64,000 nt of DNA, from the NCBI RefSeq assembly GCF_000378305.1, contig NZ_KB899539.1, positions 552,570 to 616,569 of the forward strand, in the 5' to 3' direction. The stretch is from Thioalkalivibrio sp. ALJ12 (GTDB lineage: Bacteria > Pseudomonadota > Gammaproteobacteria > Ectothiorhodospirales > Ectothiorhodospiraceae). Positions 31,547-41,697 of the stretch are shown here, one piece after another. Positions within the stretch are counted from its first letter, which is position 1; the number at the start of each line of letters is the position of its first letter. The notes under the pieces were generated by a model. It saw only the letters and a list, made by a program, of their open reading frames with translations, was not told the origin of the DNA and searched no databases. Both the position numbers and the translations under genes were made by a program.

Positions 31547-32195
31547 TTACTCCCACGTGTTGGCTCCCTGCTCGAAGCCGCCCCGATAGGGACTGCCGAC
31601 ACAAAAACGATGCCCATTAGGGAGACACTGACTGAGTGGCGCATTCGCGTTGGTACCCCAGGTTTTCCGAGACCAGGCGCGCCGTGCAAGCGGGTAGTGG
31701 TTCTACCCGCAAGCGGCGCAACGCCGGATCGGGGTACCTGGGGTGCCAACCCCGGAGGGGCTCGGCCGCTTTTGCGCGCGCACGGCGTTGCGGTTCCCTT
31801 GTGCAGAATGACTGCACGGCAGTCACCGCGCCTTGTTCGCACGCAAAAGCGACTCGAGCGCGAATGCGCCACTCAGTCAGTGTCTCCCTCAGCGCCTGCA
31901 TCACCACCCACTCTGCATGGCGCGCCACCACGGTTGCGCCCAGACTCTGCAAACGCGCGACCTCCGCCTCGACCGAGTCGGAGTCGATATCCAGGTGTGC
32001 GCGCGGATTGTGATCCACGCGCTGGATGATGACCTGCACTTCCCCGGGCGGCGTGACGAGCTGGATAAAGCCGCTGGCCGCATCGAAGTCCTCGGGCATC
32101 GGATAGCCCAGTGCGCTGGCCCAAAAACGCGCCTCGGCGGCCAGATCCTCCGTCCGGCAGTCGATCACGATGTTTCCGAGTCGGCTCTTGTGCAT
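31547..32195 (-). pseudogene. VOC (glyoxalase-like) gene split by the inverted-repeat element
   Basis: The 5' part (32195 to 31890) encodes 102 residues starting MHKSRLGNIVIDCRTEDLA, with FWASALGYPMPED, FIQLVTPPGEVQVIIQRVDH, HLDIDSDSVEAEVARLQSLGA and ending HAEWVVMQAL. The element at 31619-31889 then interrupts. Past it (31618 to 31547) the same strand reads NGHRFCVGSPYRGG... to a TAA, which is the usual C-terminal strand of this family. Joining the halves gives a 125-residue protein, a normal length, in frame without any base added or lost. As it stands, translation runs into the element and would add about 90 unrelated residues. Function was probably a small glyoxalase-fold binding protein. 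Confidence 0.88.
31619..31889. mobile_element. non-autonomous inverted-repeat element, copy 2 (271 bp)
   Basis: Terminal inverted repeats of 31 bp are perfect: AGGGAGACACTGACTGAGTG... at 31619-31649 and its exact complement at 31859-31889. The left half has GTTGGTACCCCAGGTT (31649-31664) pairing with 31735-31750 (14 of 16) around GCGGGTAG/CTACCCGC (31690-31697, 31703-31710). The right half has GTGCAG-AATGA-CTGCAC (31801-31817). It encodes no transposase. It interrupts a VOC gene. Core sequence matches copy 1, but the ends differ between copies while staying complementary within each copy. No target duplication is evident. Confidence 0.9.
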
Positions 32196-32283
32196 GGTGT
32201 CAGGGGGAACACGGCACTCGCGTGCCCCCAAAGACCACCTTCGGTTCGGGAGAACACACTGACGTGCGTGCCCTCCCGCCTCG

Positions 32284-32493
32284 TTAGCGCGGCTTGCAGG
32301 CCAGGCCGAACTCGAAGGTATGGATCTTGAAGCCCTCGGGAAACGCGGCCTTGAGCCGGCGCTCGAACTCGGCGTAGATCTCGGCCTTGTGCTGCTGCAC
32401 GTCCCAGTCGCGGCTGTCGCAGTCGACCCCCTCGACGTCCAGCTCCATGTTCAGCTCCAGATCCGGGGCCATTTGCAGTCGGATTGTCGGCAT
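32284..32493 (-). CDS. small conserved-looking protein, unknown
   Basis: 69 residues: MPTIRLQMAPDLELNMELDV, then GVDCDSRDWDVQQHKAEIYAEFERRLKAAFPEGFKIHTFEFGLACKPR. The shape is one strand, a long helix and another strand, with two Cys. AAGGAG lies 7 bp before the ATG, the best ribosome site in this region, so the gene is probably real. It lies 27 bp upstream of nothing else on its strand but follows the pyrophosphatase gene direction, with hppA ending... that is, hppA stops 28 bp before this ATG, so both could share a transcript. No family recognised. Confidence 0.7.
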   Translation of the reverse strand: MPTIRLQMAPDLELNMELDVEGVDCDSRDWDVQQHKAEIYAEFERRLKAAFPEGFKIHTFEFGLACKPR

Positions 32494-32520
32494 CTCGGTT
32501 CTCCTTGCGTTTCGCGGGCC

Positions 32521-34572
<2,052 letters not shown>

Positions 34573-35030
34573 GGACATGGACTCCCCCTTCGATACGTCG
34601 TGACACAAAACATCCGGGGCGTCGGGCACTCGCGGCGGCCGACAAGCAGGCTGTCGACGCGACACGGCCGCCCGGCGCGAATCCGGGCATCCGGTTTGTG
34701 CTGCCGTCGCGCATCCGCGCGACCGTCGAGGCGCGCGGCCACCGCTGGCGCGGGGCGTACAGCCTCGACAAACGTATCGGGGGATGGTGGGTCTGGCCGC
34801 AGGACGGCTCGAAGGAAGGACCGCAAAAACCCCTTACAATGCTAGGGAACTTACGTGGTGACTTGCAGGTCGTCAAGCACGATGGGTGCAAACCGCGTGT
34901 GTTCGGCACCTTACAGACCATGGACCGGGGCATACCGTGAGGTGAACTTCATCGGCCGCAGGCGAACGAATAGGTGAAAATCCCGTAAGATCGTTGACTT
35001 ACAAAACAAACCGATCAACCAGGCGTTTTG
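34573..35030. other. 458-bp gap between hppA and the HIT gene
   Basis: Holds the divergent promoters. The + strand has an open frame (to 34940) whose middle, including [20 protein letters not shown] near 34735-34800, is Trp-rich and protein-like, but it has no ribosome site, starts antisense to hppA and matches no family. It may be a decayed gene. AT-richer sequence from 34955 to 35030 (TTGACTTACAAAACAAACCG) probably contains the HIT gene promoter. Confidence 0.4.
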
Positions 35031-35567
35031 ATGACCAGTGCCACACCCATCAAGGATTGTTACTTCTGCCGCGTCGCGGCCGGACTGGCCGATCCCCTCA
35101 TCTACGAGAACCGCTCGTTCGTCGCCCTGTTCGACACCAACCCGGTCAACCCGGGGCACGCCCTCGTCATCCCGCGGCGGCATGTGGTTTCCCTTTTCGA
35201 ACTCAACGAGACCGAACAGTCGGACTACTTCGACGCCATCCATGGCGTACGCCAGGTGATCGAGTCAACCGACCTGGCCAGCCTGTACCGCAGCATGCTG
35301 GTCCGCGAGGACCTGAGCGAGCGCCCCAAGGACCATATCGAAGGCGTGCTGGAACTCCCTTTTCTGGGCAATCCACCCGATGCCTACACCGTCGGCAACA
35401 ACGACGGCCGCATGGCCGGGCGGAGCATCGATCACCTGCACGTAATCCTGCTGCCCCGCTACGAGGGCGACGTGGAAGACCCCCGTGGCGGCATCCGCAA
35501 CGTGATCCCGGATCGAGCGAACTACCACCGACACGCCCACCCGGGCGTTCGCGCCGACCGCGCCTGA
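35031..35567 (+). CDS. HIT-family nucleotide hydrolase/transferase
   Basis: 178 residues. The N-terminus has a Cys pair (KDCYFCRVAAG), typical of zinc-binding HIT proteins, then LIYENRSFVALFDTNPVNPGHALVIPRRHV. The catalytic site is DHLHVILLPRYEGD, a slightly degenerate HxHxH motif in which the third position is Leu. A long insertion (about 75-125) separates the halves. HIT proteins cleave nucleoside phosphoramidates or dinucleotides. ATG 35031 is chosen over the adjoining TTG. The missing third His may reduce hydrolase activity. Cytoplasmic. Confidence 0.87.
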   Translation: MTSATPIKDCYFCRVAAGLADPLIYENRSFVALFDTNPVNPGHALVIPRRHVVSLFELNETEQSDYFDAIHGVRQVIESTDLASLYRSMLVREDLSERPKDHIEGVLELPFLGNPPDAYTVGNNDGRMAGRSIDHLHVILLPRYEGDVEDPRGGIRNVIPDRANYHRHAHPGVRADRA

Positions 35568-35620
35568 CCCAGCCACTCGATCCGCCCGAACCATGCGACA
35601 GGGGCCCGCGCCCCTGATGG

Positions 35621-36364
35621 TCAGTCCGGCATAGCCGACTTACCGGCTGGATCAAACACCCACCTCTCCTCGCCCAGGCGAAATACCAGCTTCCCGTCGG
35701 CCCACTCGACCACCTCGTAGTCTCGATGCTCTGGCTCGCGGCCCTCATGCTCGGGGGCACGCACCGGGATCGTGTTCGCTTCCACCAAGTCACCCAGCGA
35801 TTCGCGATCCACGACCGTCAGCGTGCGGTCCCCGGCAGGCCCTTCCTGCGCGAACACCACATGGCGCCCATCGTCGCTCCAGGGGCCGATCGTGACGCGG
35901 CCCCCGTACTGAAACGCCGCGGGGCTCGCCTCGCCGCTGTCCACTCTTACCAACCAGCCGCCGCTGTGAGCGGCACCGCTGGTAACCACCGCCACCCAGG
36001 CATTGTCCGGGGATGCGTGGGCCTCCCGAAACCGATTCGTTGCTCCGAAGGCGTTCTGCTCGTCCACCTGGATATCGCCGGGCAGATCTTCAATGCCAAG
36101 GAGCGTGGTGCCCTCCACCGTCCGAACAGACTGCTCACCAATGTCCAGCGGCGCGAGCACCGACGCCTCATCGGCCTCTGACGGTTGATCCTCCTCCCCC
36201 GACGGCACGCAACCACTGGTCACGATCAGCGTGACGACGACGCCCGCCGCGAGCCAGGGCGCGATGCGTCGAACAGAGCACCTATGCCCGAGCCGCAATG
36301 CCCCCGCACCCGATCGCTCCGCCAGCGCATCCTCTCGTTCTCGAATGTTCACCGGACCTCGCAT
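35621..36364 (-). CDS. lipoprotein-like exported protein, unknown
   Basis: 247 residues from ATG 36364. A long charged N-terminus precedes the hydrophobic segment APWLAAGVVVTLIVTSGC; the Cys (about 52) would be a lipobox if the start is later, but no good start codon lies close before it. The mature part is acidic (PSGEEDQPSEADEASV) and then reads like a beta-propeller fragment: FREAHASPDNAWVAVVTSG, GGRVTIGPWSDDGRHVVFAQ and DRTLTVVDRESLGDL. TolB/WD-type blades are suggested by SPDNAW and SDDGRHVVF. No family confirmed; the start is uncertain. Confidence 0.6.
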   Translation of the reverse strand: MRGPVNIREREDALAERSGAGALRLGHRCSVRRIAPWLAAGVVVTLIVTSGCVPSGEEDQPSEADEASVLAPLDIGEQSVRTVEGTTLLGIEDLPGDIQVDEQNAFGATNRFREAHASPDNAWVAVVTSGAAHSGGWLVRVDSGEASPAAFQYGGRVTIGPWSDDGRHVVFAQEGPAGDRTLTVVDRESLGDLVEANTIPVRAPEHEGREPEHRDYEVVEWADGKLVFRLGEERWVFDPAGKSAMPD

Positions 36365-36584
36365 CACTCCACCATCGACGCACACCTGCATCCGGGTCAA
36401 ACCGCCCGTTCCGGCTAATGCCCAAGCCCGGAGCACGGTGTCACGTGTACCCCAGACAGGCCCGCCCGCCTTGTTTACAGGTGCGGAATGTGCCGGCAGC
36501 GGCTATCTTGTTATCGCGGGACAGGGCAGTCCCGCTGTCGGGCCGGCTGTCACGAGCCCGAACAAGCAACCGCAGGGGGAGAAC

Positions 36585-37868
36585 ATGCCAGGGAAATGGA
36601 TCGTGGGCGGCCTTGCCGTGGTCGCCGCGGGTATCGGCTACTACCACTACGAAATCCGCCAGGTCGAACAGAAGCTCGACGATATGGCGCAGATGCTGGA
36701 GCCGCTCGGCACACTGCACTACGCCGGGGTGACTGTCGGCCTGGGCAGCGATCTGCACGTCAACCGGCTCCTGTTCGAGCCGCGCAATACGGCGATCGGC
36801 CGCATGCGGGCCGAACGCATCACCCTGGAAACCGGCAACCTGTGGCAGCTCCTCCGGCTGCGCCACACCCTGGATGCCCGCCGTCTGCCCCGGCAACTGG
36901 GCTTTGCGGTCAACGGCCTGACCCTACCGCCCGGCCTCGCCACCGGCGCGCAGGACGGCATCCCGGCCCTGTGGCTGGACACCGCCGGCTGCGGCGCCTA
37001 CCACGCGGCCCCTGCGGACGACCTGCTGGCTGCCCTCGGCTATCGCGACATCCCGCTGGACATGAGCATCCGCTACCATCTCGAGGAGGACCAGAACCGC
37101 CTGACCGTGCACAGCACCTTTGGCATGGGTCCCCTGGGCCTGGGCACATCCACCGCGCATTTCAACATCCAGGCCGCCTCGAATCGGGCCCGTGACCTCG
37201 CGCCCGCCCTGATGGCCACCTCATTGCAATCCATGACCGTGGATTACGAGGACCGCGGGTACTATCCCGCCCTGATGGAGCTCTGTGCGGCCGAGATGGA
37301 CATGGAGCACCGGGACTACCTCAAGCACCACCAGGCGGCCTGGGTCGAAGCCTGGGAACCCCTCGGCCTGCAGCCGGGGCCGCTGATGATCGAGGCCTAT
37401 GGCCACTTCATCCAGGAGCCTCGAGGTTACTCCGTGCGCATCGGTCCGATCGACAACCCCGCCCTGCTCTGGGCCGGCCTCGACTCCCCGACGCAGTGGC
37501 TACGGCAGGTCGAATCCAGCCTGAGCGTGGCCGGCCGGCCCTTTGGGCGCGTCGACCTGCGCCAGGTCACGCCACGCCCCGGGAGGCTCGCCGCGACACC
37601 GAACGCAGGATGGAACGCCACGCCGGCCCTACCATCCGATTCTGCCCGCCACCCGCATTCGGCGCGGGACCCGGTGATCGCGTTGAACGCACTGGGCGAC
37701 CACATCGGCCGCAACCTGCAGATCACCCTCGCGGACGGTCGCGCCCGCAACGGCGAGCTGCTCGAGATCGATGAGGGGCATATCCGCGTACGCCGCCGCA
37801 TCGGCAGCGGCTACATGGTGATGCCGATCGCCCTGACCGACATCAGCGAGGTACGGCGCCTTCGTTGA
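36585..37868 (+). CDS. membrane-anchored protein with C-terminal Sm-like/SH3-type domain
   Basis: 427 residues. GGGGGAG lies 3-9 bp before the ATG. One N-terminal membrane helix (GKWIVGGLAVVAAGIGYYHY) anchors a large domain, probably periplasmic, with YAGVTVGLGSDLHVNRLLFEPRN and FGMGPLGLGTSTAHFNIQA, strand-rich and vaguely like AsmA/DUF945-type repeats. The last 65 residues (DPVIALNALGDHIGRNLQIT ... ELLEIDEGHIRVRRRIG ... DISEVRRL) have the spacing of a small beta-barrel of the Sm/SH3 type. A Pro/Ser-rich linker joins the parts. Function unknown. The open frame extends upstream to 36231, but those residues are antisense to the neighbour. Confidence 0.7.
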   Translation: MPGKWIVGGLAVVAAGIGYYHYEIRQVEQKLDDMAQMLEPLGTLHYAGVTVGLGSDLHVNRLLFEPRNTAIGRMRAERITLETGNLWQLLRLRHTLDARRLPRQLGFAVNGLTLPPGLATGAQDGIPALWLDTAGCGAYHAAPADDLLAALGYRDIPLDMSIRYHLEEDQNRLTVHSTFGMGPLGLGTSTAHFNIQAASNRARDLAPALMATSLQSMTVDYEDRGYYPALMELCAAEMDMEHRDYLKHHQAAWVEAWEPLGLQPGPLMIEAYGHFIQEPRGYSVRIGPIDNPALLWAGLDSPTQWLRQVESSLSVAGRPFGRVDLRQVTPRPGRLAATPNAGWNATPALPSDSARHPHSARDPVIALNALGDHIGRNLQITLADGRARNGELLEIDEGHIRVRRRIGSGYMVMPIALTDISEVRRLR

Positions 37869-37917
37869 TGCTTTCCCCGCGGCAACACGCGGACCGCACC
37901 GGAGCAAGACCTCGACG

Positions 37918-38337
37918 TTACGAGGTGGACGCATCCCCTTCGCGGATGACCTCGATCAACGCATTCAGGGCGTCGCTCGCCGTAAAGATACCCAAAAGGC
38001 TCCCGTCTTCTTCATTGACGATAACGCTGCCGATCTTCTTCTCGGACATGGCATAAGCCACCTCGTCCAGGGGCGTGGCTGCCGACACCGTCAAGGGGTC
38101 GGCTGACATGATATCGGACACGCTAACCTGGCCGATGTCCTCTATCGGCAAGCCCATCACGATGCGCACATCCCGGTCGCTGACCAGCCCGACCACCGAC
38201 CCACCGCGGACCACCGGAAGATGGCGGACCCCATGCTGTTCCATCAATGCCCGAAGATCAGCGATCGTCATGTCTTCGTTCGCGGTGATCGGGTCGGGGG
38301 TCGTGAACTCTTCCACCGGCACACTCTTCGACACCAT
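37918..38337 (-). CDS. CBS-pair protein
   Basis: 139 residues: two CBS motifs in tandem. The first has DPITANEDMTIADLRALMEQHGVRHLPVVRGGSVVGLVSDRDV; the second DPLTVSAATPLDEVAYAMSEKKIGSVIVNEEDGSLLGIFTASDALNAL. CBS pairs bind adenine nucleotides and regulate partner proteins; stand-alone forms are common with unknown partners. AGGAG lies 8 bp before ATG 38337. The open frame runs on to 38526 but that part has no CBS sequence. Cytoplasmic. Confidence 0.9.
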   Translation of the reverse strand: MVSKSVPVEEFTTPDPITANEDMTIADLRALMEQHGVRHLPVVRGGSVVGLVSDRDVRIVMGLPIEDIGQVSVSDIMSADPLTVSAATPLDEVAYAMSEKKIGSVIVNEEDGSLLGIFTASDALNALIEVIREGDASTS

Positions 38338-38634
38338 GGCTCCATCTCCTGTCCTCGTCGCAAGCCAGCAGCTCCGGCTCGCCTCCATCTCTGAATCTAG
38401 CAAATCTCCGCAAGCGGTCAGGCCATGAGGTTTTGCTGCGGCTACAGGTCCGATCACGTTATCTGTTCGCCGTTGCTCATGGATGTCATCTTCTTCGCTC
38501 TTCATCGGTTCCCAATCGACTGCCATTTCTCATGCGATCCAGAAGACCGAACTGGGCTATAACTCATTGAACGGCCTCAGAACAGGGCTGCAACCCCATT
38601 AACCGCACCGGTGCAACAGGAAGGTGGCAGGCAC
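38338..38634. other. gap before the HAD/ATPase gene
   Basis: About 300 bp without a supported gene. It holds GCACCGGTGC (38605-38614), a 10-bp palindrome 20 bp before the ATG of the HAD/ATPase gene, and the likely promoters of both divergent neighbours. Confidence 0.4.
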
Positions 38635-40338
38635 ATGCGTTATCTCGCCCTGGCGGCAGACTATGACGGAACCCTCGCCTCGGATGATCGGGTTTCGGAG
38701 GACACCGTTCGTGCCGTCGAACGGCTCAGAAAATCGGGACGACGGGCGATCCTGGTCACCGGGCGGCGGGTGGATGACCTGTTGTCAGTCTGTCCTTGTG
38801 CGCGCCTCTTCGACCTGGTCGTGGCGGAAAACGGCGCCATTGTCTACAACCCTGCGACCCGGGAGGAAGCGCGTTATGCCAACCCCCCGCCGAAGCTGTT
38901 GCTCAAGGGTCTCCGAGAGCGCGGCGTGGAGCCCCTGGAGATTGGGCAAGTGGTCGTCGGGACTCAGGCAGCACAACGAGCGGCCGTGCAGGGCGTGATC
39001 TGGGAACTCGGACTGGAAGCACAGGTGATCGCCAACCGTGGCGCCCTGATGGTCCTGCCGGCCGGCGTCAATAAGGCCAAGGGACTGGAGCGTGCGCTGC
39101 GCAAGCTGGGGCTTTCGCGTCATGAGGTGGTGGGAATCGGCGACGCCGAGAATGACCACTCGTTTCTGGACTTGTGCGAATGCTCCGTGGCAGTCGCCAA
39201 CGCAGTGCCGTCCCTGAAGGCGTCCGCCAGCCTGGAGACCGCTGGCGAGAACGGGAACGGCGTCATCGAACTGATCGACGACTTGATCGCAAACGATCTG
39301 CGCCGGCTGGACAGCCGGCTCGAACAGCACCTGATCCCGCTCGGCACAGCGGCAGACGGGAGGCTGATCAACCTGTCGCCATTCGGGCACAACATGCTGG
39401 TTGCCGGGCCCTCGGGCAGTGGCAAGTCCACGTTCGCCGCGGGCATCATCGAGCGGTTAATCGAGAAAGACTTCCAGGTCTGCATCGTCGACCCGGAAGG
39501 CGACTACGGAACGCTGGCCGACGTGGTGGCACTCGGCAACCAATGGCGTGCTCCAGCCGTCACGGAGATCCTCTCGATCCTCGAGGATCCGAAGATCAAC
39601 CTGAGCATAAACCTCCTTGGCATACCGCTTGGGGACCGGCCCCAGTTTTTTGCGCAACTCATCCCCAACCTACAGGCCATGCGCGCACGCACTGGGCGGC
39701 CACACTGGCTGGTGCTCGACGAGGCCCACCACATGCTCCCCGATACATGGGGGCATACCGGATCCGCGTTGCCGAAACGGATCGGCGAGAGTGCCCTGGT
39801 AACTGTGCATCCAGAGCATGTCGCATCGGAGATCCTGGCGCCGGTCGACATTGTCATCGCCATTGGATCTTCACCCGAGGAGACACTGGCCAAGTTCGGG
39901 CGGGCCACGGGCAGAACGGTCCCGTGGTCCGACAGCCTGACACAAGAGCCGGAGCAGGTGATCGCCTGGTTTATCGATGAACCCCCGTTCGCCATGCGCC
40001 CCATGCCCGGGCGCGCAGAGCGCGTGCGCCATCATCGCAAGTATGCCGAGGGCGACCTGCGGTGGCACAGCTTCTATTTCCGAGGGCCCGACAGCCGCCA
40101 CAACCTGAAGGCACAGAACATGGCCATTTTTTGCCAGATCGCCCAGGGCATCGACGAACAGACTTGGCTATTTCACCTGCGCCGCGGCGACTATTCGCGC
40201 TGGTTTCGGCACGCGGTCAGAGACGAGTTCCTGGCGGATGAGGCACAGCGCGTCGAGCAGCGCACCGACCTGGCACCGGCACAGACGCGCCAGATGATCA
40301 CCGAACTGGCGCAAGCCCGCTACACCCTGCCGCCATGA
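38635..40338 (+). CDS. HAD-superfamily phosphatase fused to a P-loop (HerA/DUF87-like) ATPase, copy 1
   Basis: 567 residues. Residues about 1-215 are a HAD-IIB (Cof/sucrose-phosphatase-like) domain: nucleophile motif DYDGT (9-13), VTGR (41-44), NRGALMVLP and GDAENDH (169-175). Residues about 235-450 are a P-loop ATPase: Walker A GPSGSGKST (258-266), VDPEGDY (285-291) and Walker B LVLDEAHH (359-366), as in HerA/VirB4-like ATPases. A C-terminal domain (about 470-567) has LRWHSFYFRGPDSRHNLKAQ, GIDEQTWLFHLRRGDYSRWFRHAV and a basic tail. Both active sites look intact. AGGAAGG lies about 10 bp before the ATG. A paralog is at 57428-59164. The substrate of the phosphatase and the role of the ATPase are unknown. 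Confidence 0.85.
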   Translation: MRYLALAADYDGTLASDDRVSEDTVRAVERLRKSGRRAILVTGRRVDDLLSVCPCARLFDLVVAENGAIVYNPATREEARYANPPPKLLLKGLRERGVEPLEIGQVVVGTQAAQRAAVQGVIWELGLEAQVIANRGALMVLPAGVNKAKGLERALRKLGLSRHEVVGIGDAENDHSFLDLCECSVAVANAVPSLKASASLETAGENGNGVIELIDDLIANDLRRLDSRLEQHLIPLGTAADGRLINLSPFGHNMLVAGPSGSGKSTFAAGIIERLIEKDFQVCIVDPEGDYGTLADVVALGNQWRAPAVTEILSILEDPKINLSINLLGIPLGDRPQFFAQLIPNLQAMRARTGRPHWLVLDEAHHMLPDTWGHTGSALPKRIGESALVTVHPEHVASEILAPVDIVIAIGSSPEETLAKFGRATGRTVPWSDSLTQEPEQVIAWFIDEPPFAMRPMPGRAERVRHHRKYAEGDLRWHSFYFRGPDSRHNLKAQNMAIFCQIAQGIDEQTWLFHLRRGDYSRWFRHAVRDEFLADEAQRVEQRTDLAPAQTRQMITELAQARYTLPP

Positions 40339-40572
40339 GCCGGCGGGACGGCCGGCGCAAGCGCACCACCAGTCGCGTCAGGCTCGAGCACGTCAGGTTT
40401 CTTTCCAGACAGGCGCTCGGGACCCGGGAATGCTGCGCTCGCAATCGTATAACTGACTGTTTGTTCTTTCTTCCCCTTGGTTGGCATGGGCTTCGCTTGG
40501 GCCGTGTCGTCGGGCGTTGGTGGCGGATTGGAGCCGCTCAAGGCCTGGCCAGCCAATCCAGGGAACCTATTG

Positions 40573-41355
40573 ATGAAACGCGCCCACAATCACAGCCGCT
40601 CCCTCTTCTTCCTTGTCGGCATTGCGCTCGCCGCCTCCGGCTGTGGCCAGCCAGACGAAGCCGATGCAGCCAATGCGGCGGATCCGGAGGATGCAGAGGA
40701 AACCCGCAGCCTCGGCCCGCCCAACCCCTATCTGAAGAACCTGCCCGAACTCGAGCAGGCGCGCTTCGATGAATCCGCGCAGTTACAGCAGGAACTGCGA
40801 CAGATGCAGGCCACCGACTGGGAGCAGGCCGAAGCGTTCCGCAGTCACGTCGCCGAAAGAGAACGGCACTGGGACGAGAAGATCGCCGCGTACGTTCACA
40901 CGAACCTGGTGGGACAAACCATCCCATTGACGCCGATCGACGCCAGGCCATACACCGTTGACGAGCTCAGGATCGAAGGAAGAAGGCCCATGCCGTTCAA
41001 TCACCTGATCCTGACCGGAACAGCCACGCTGACGCAGGACCTGACCGAACCGGACAGCGACGAACCTGCCCCGCCAGCCTTCACCCTGAGGGGGCCGCCG
41101 ATCATCGGTGCGGGGGATTTCCTGGATCACCGAGGCCAGACGCTTACCCTGTTCGTCCAGGCAGCGGACCTGGATGGCAACAAGATCCCCGCGATCAAGG
41201 CACGACTGACATCGACCGGGACTGCACAACGCGAAGAGCTCGTCGCAGGCAAGACGTTCGAACTGCAGATGAGTGTCGACCGGAGCGACGTCGCCCGACT
41301 GCGCAGCTTCGGCCAGTTTGTGGAAATCACGCGAGAAGAATTCGACGCCAGGTGA
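40573..41355 (+). CDS. lipoprotein, unknown
   Basis: 260 residues. Signal RSLFFLVGIALAASGC has a lipobox with Cys24. The mature protein begins acidic and Ala-rich (DEADAANAADPEDAEETRS), then has a helical stretch (LEQARFDESAQLQQELRQMQ) and two similar strand-rich parts (TIPLTPIDARPYTVDELRIEG, FTLRGPPIIGAGDFLDHRGQTLTLFVQAADLDG). No family recognised. It follows the HAD/ATPase gene by 234 bp, too far to be sure of an operon. Start ATG 40573 has AGGGAA 7 bp upstream. Confidence 0.75.
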   Translation: MKRAHNHSRSLFFLVGIALAASGCGQPDEADAANAADPEDAEETRSLGPPNPYLKNLPELEQARFDESAQLQQELRQMQATDWEQAEAFRSHVAERERHWDEKIAAYVHTNLVGQTIPLTPIDARPYTVDELRIEGRRPMPFNHLILTGTATLTQDLTEPDSDEPAPPAFTLRGPPIIGAGDFLDHRGQTLTLFVQAADLDGNKIPAIKARLTSTGTAQREELVAGKTFELQMSVDRSDVARLRSFGQFVEITREEFDAR

Positions 41356-41697
41356 ACGCGCGCCGACATGCTCGTTGCGGGTCGCACCAATACACGGGCG
41401 CCCTCTTCCTACGCCGGATCACTGGGCGGCAACACGGGCTGTTGGGCTGACCAGAGCCCCGCACTCGACGGGATGGGTGCCCGATCCACATACACCGGCT
41501 GTGCCGGGGAGCCTGTACCGGCTCTTCCTGTGCCAGCAGAGCAACTGGTATAGCCCGATGCCGCCTCTCGCAGCCCCGCCAAGCCCTGCCACTCCGGCAA
41601 GCCCACCGCCTGAACGGTATCCACCCGATTTGACTATTGCGCTGTCCCGCGCCAACCCTTGCCGGAGTCCTTCCGGAAACCTTGGCAGGCGGCCCCC
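41356..41697. other. 342-bp gap between the lipoprotein and MFS genes
   Basis: No gene could be supported; open frames here lack ribosome sites and read as Pro/Arg/Gly-rich shadow sequence. GCCGG...CCGGC near 41515 is only a weak hairpin. It must contain the MFS promoter. Confidence 0.5.

Noticed and set aside
31635..31880. Open frames inside the inverted-repeat elements, such as one containing VRTRRGD..AVILHKG
   Set aside because: The two copies conserve the nucleotide stems rather than a reading frame, lengths differ, and no ribosome site exists; treated as non-coding.
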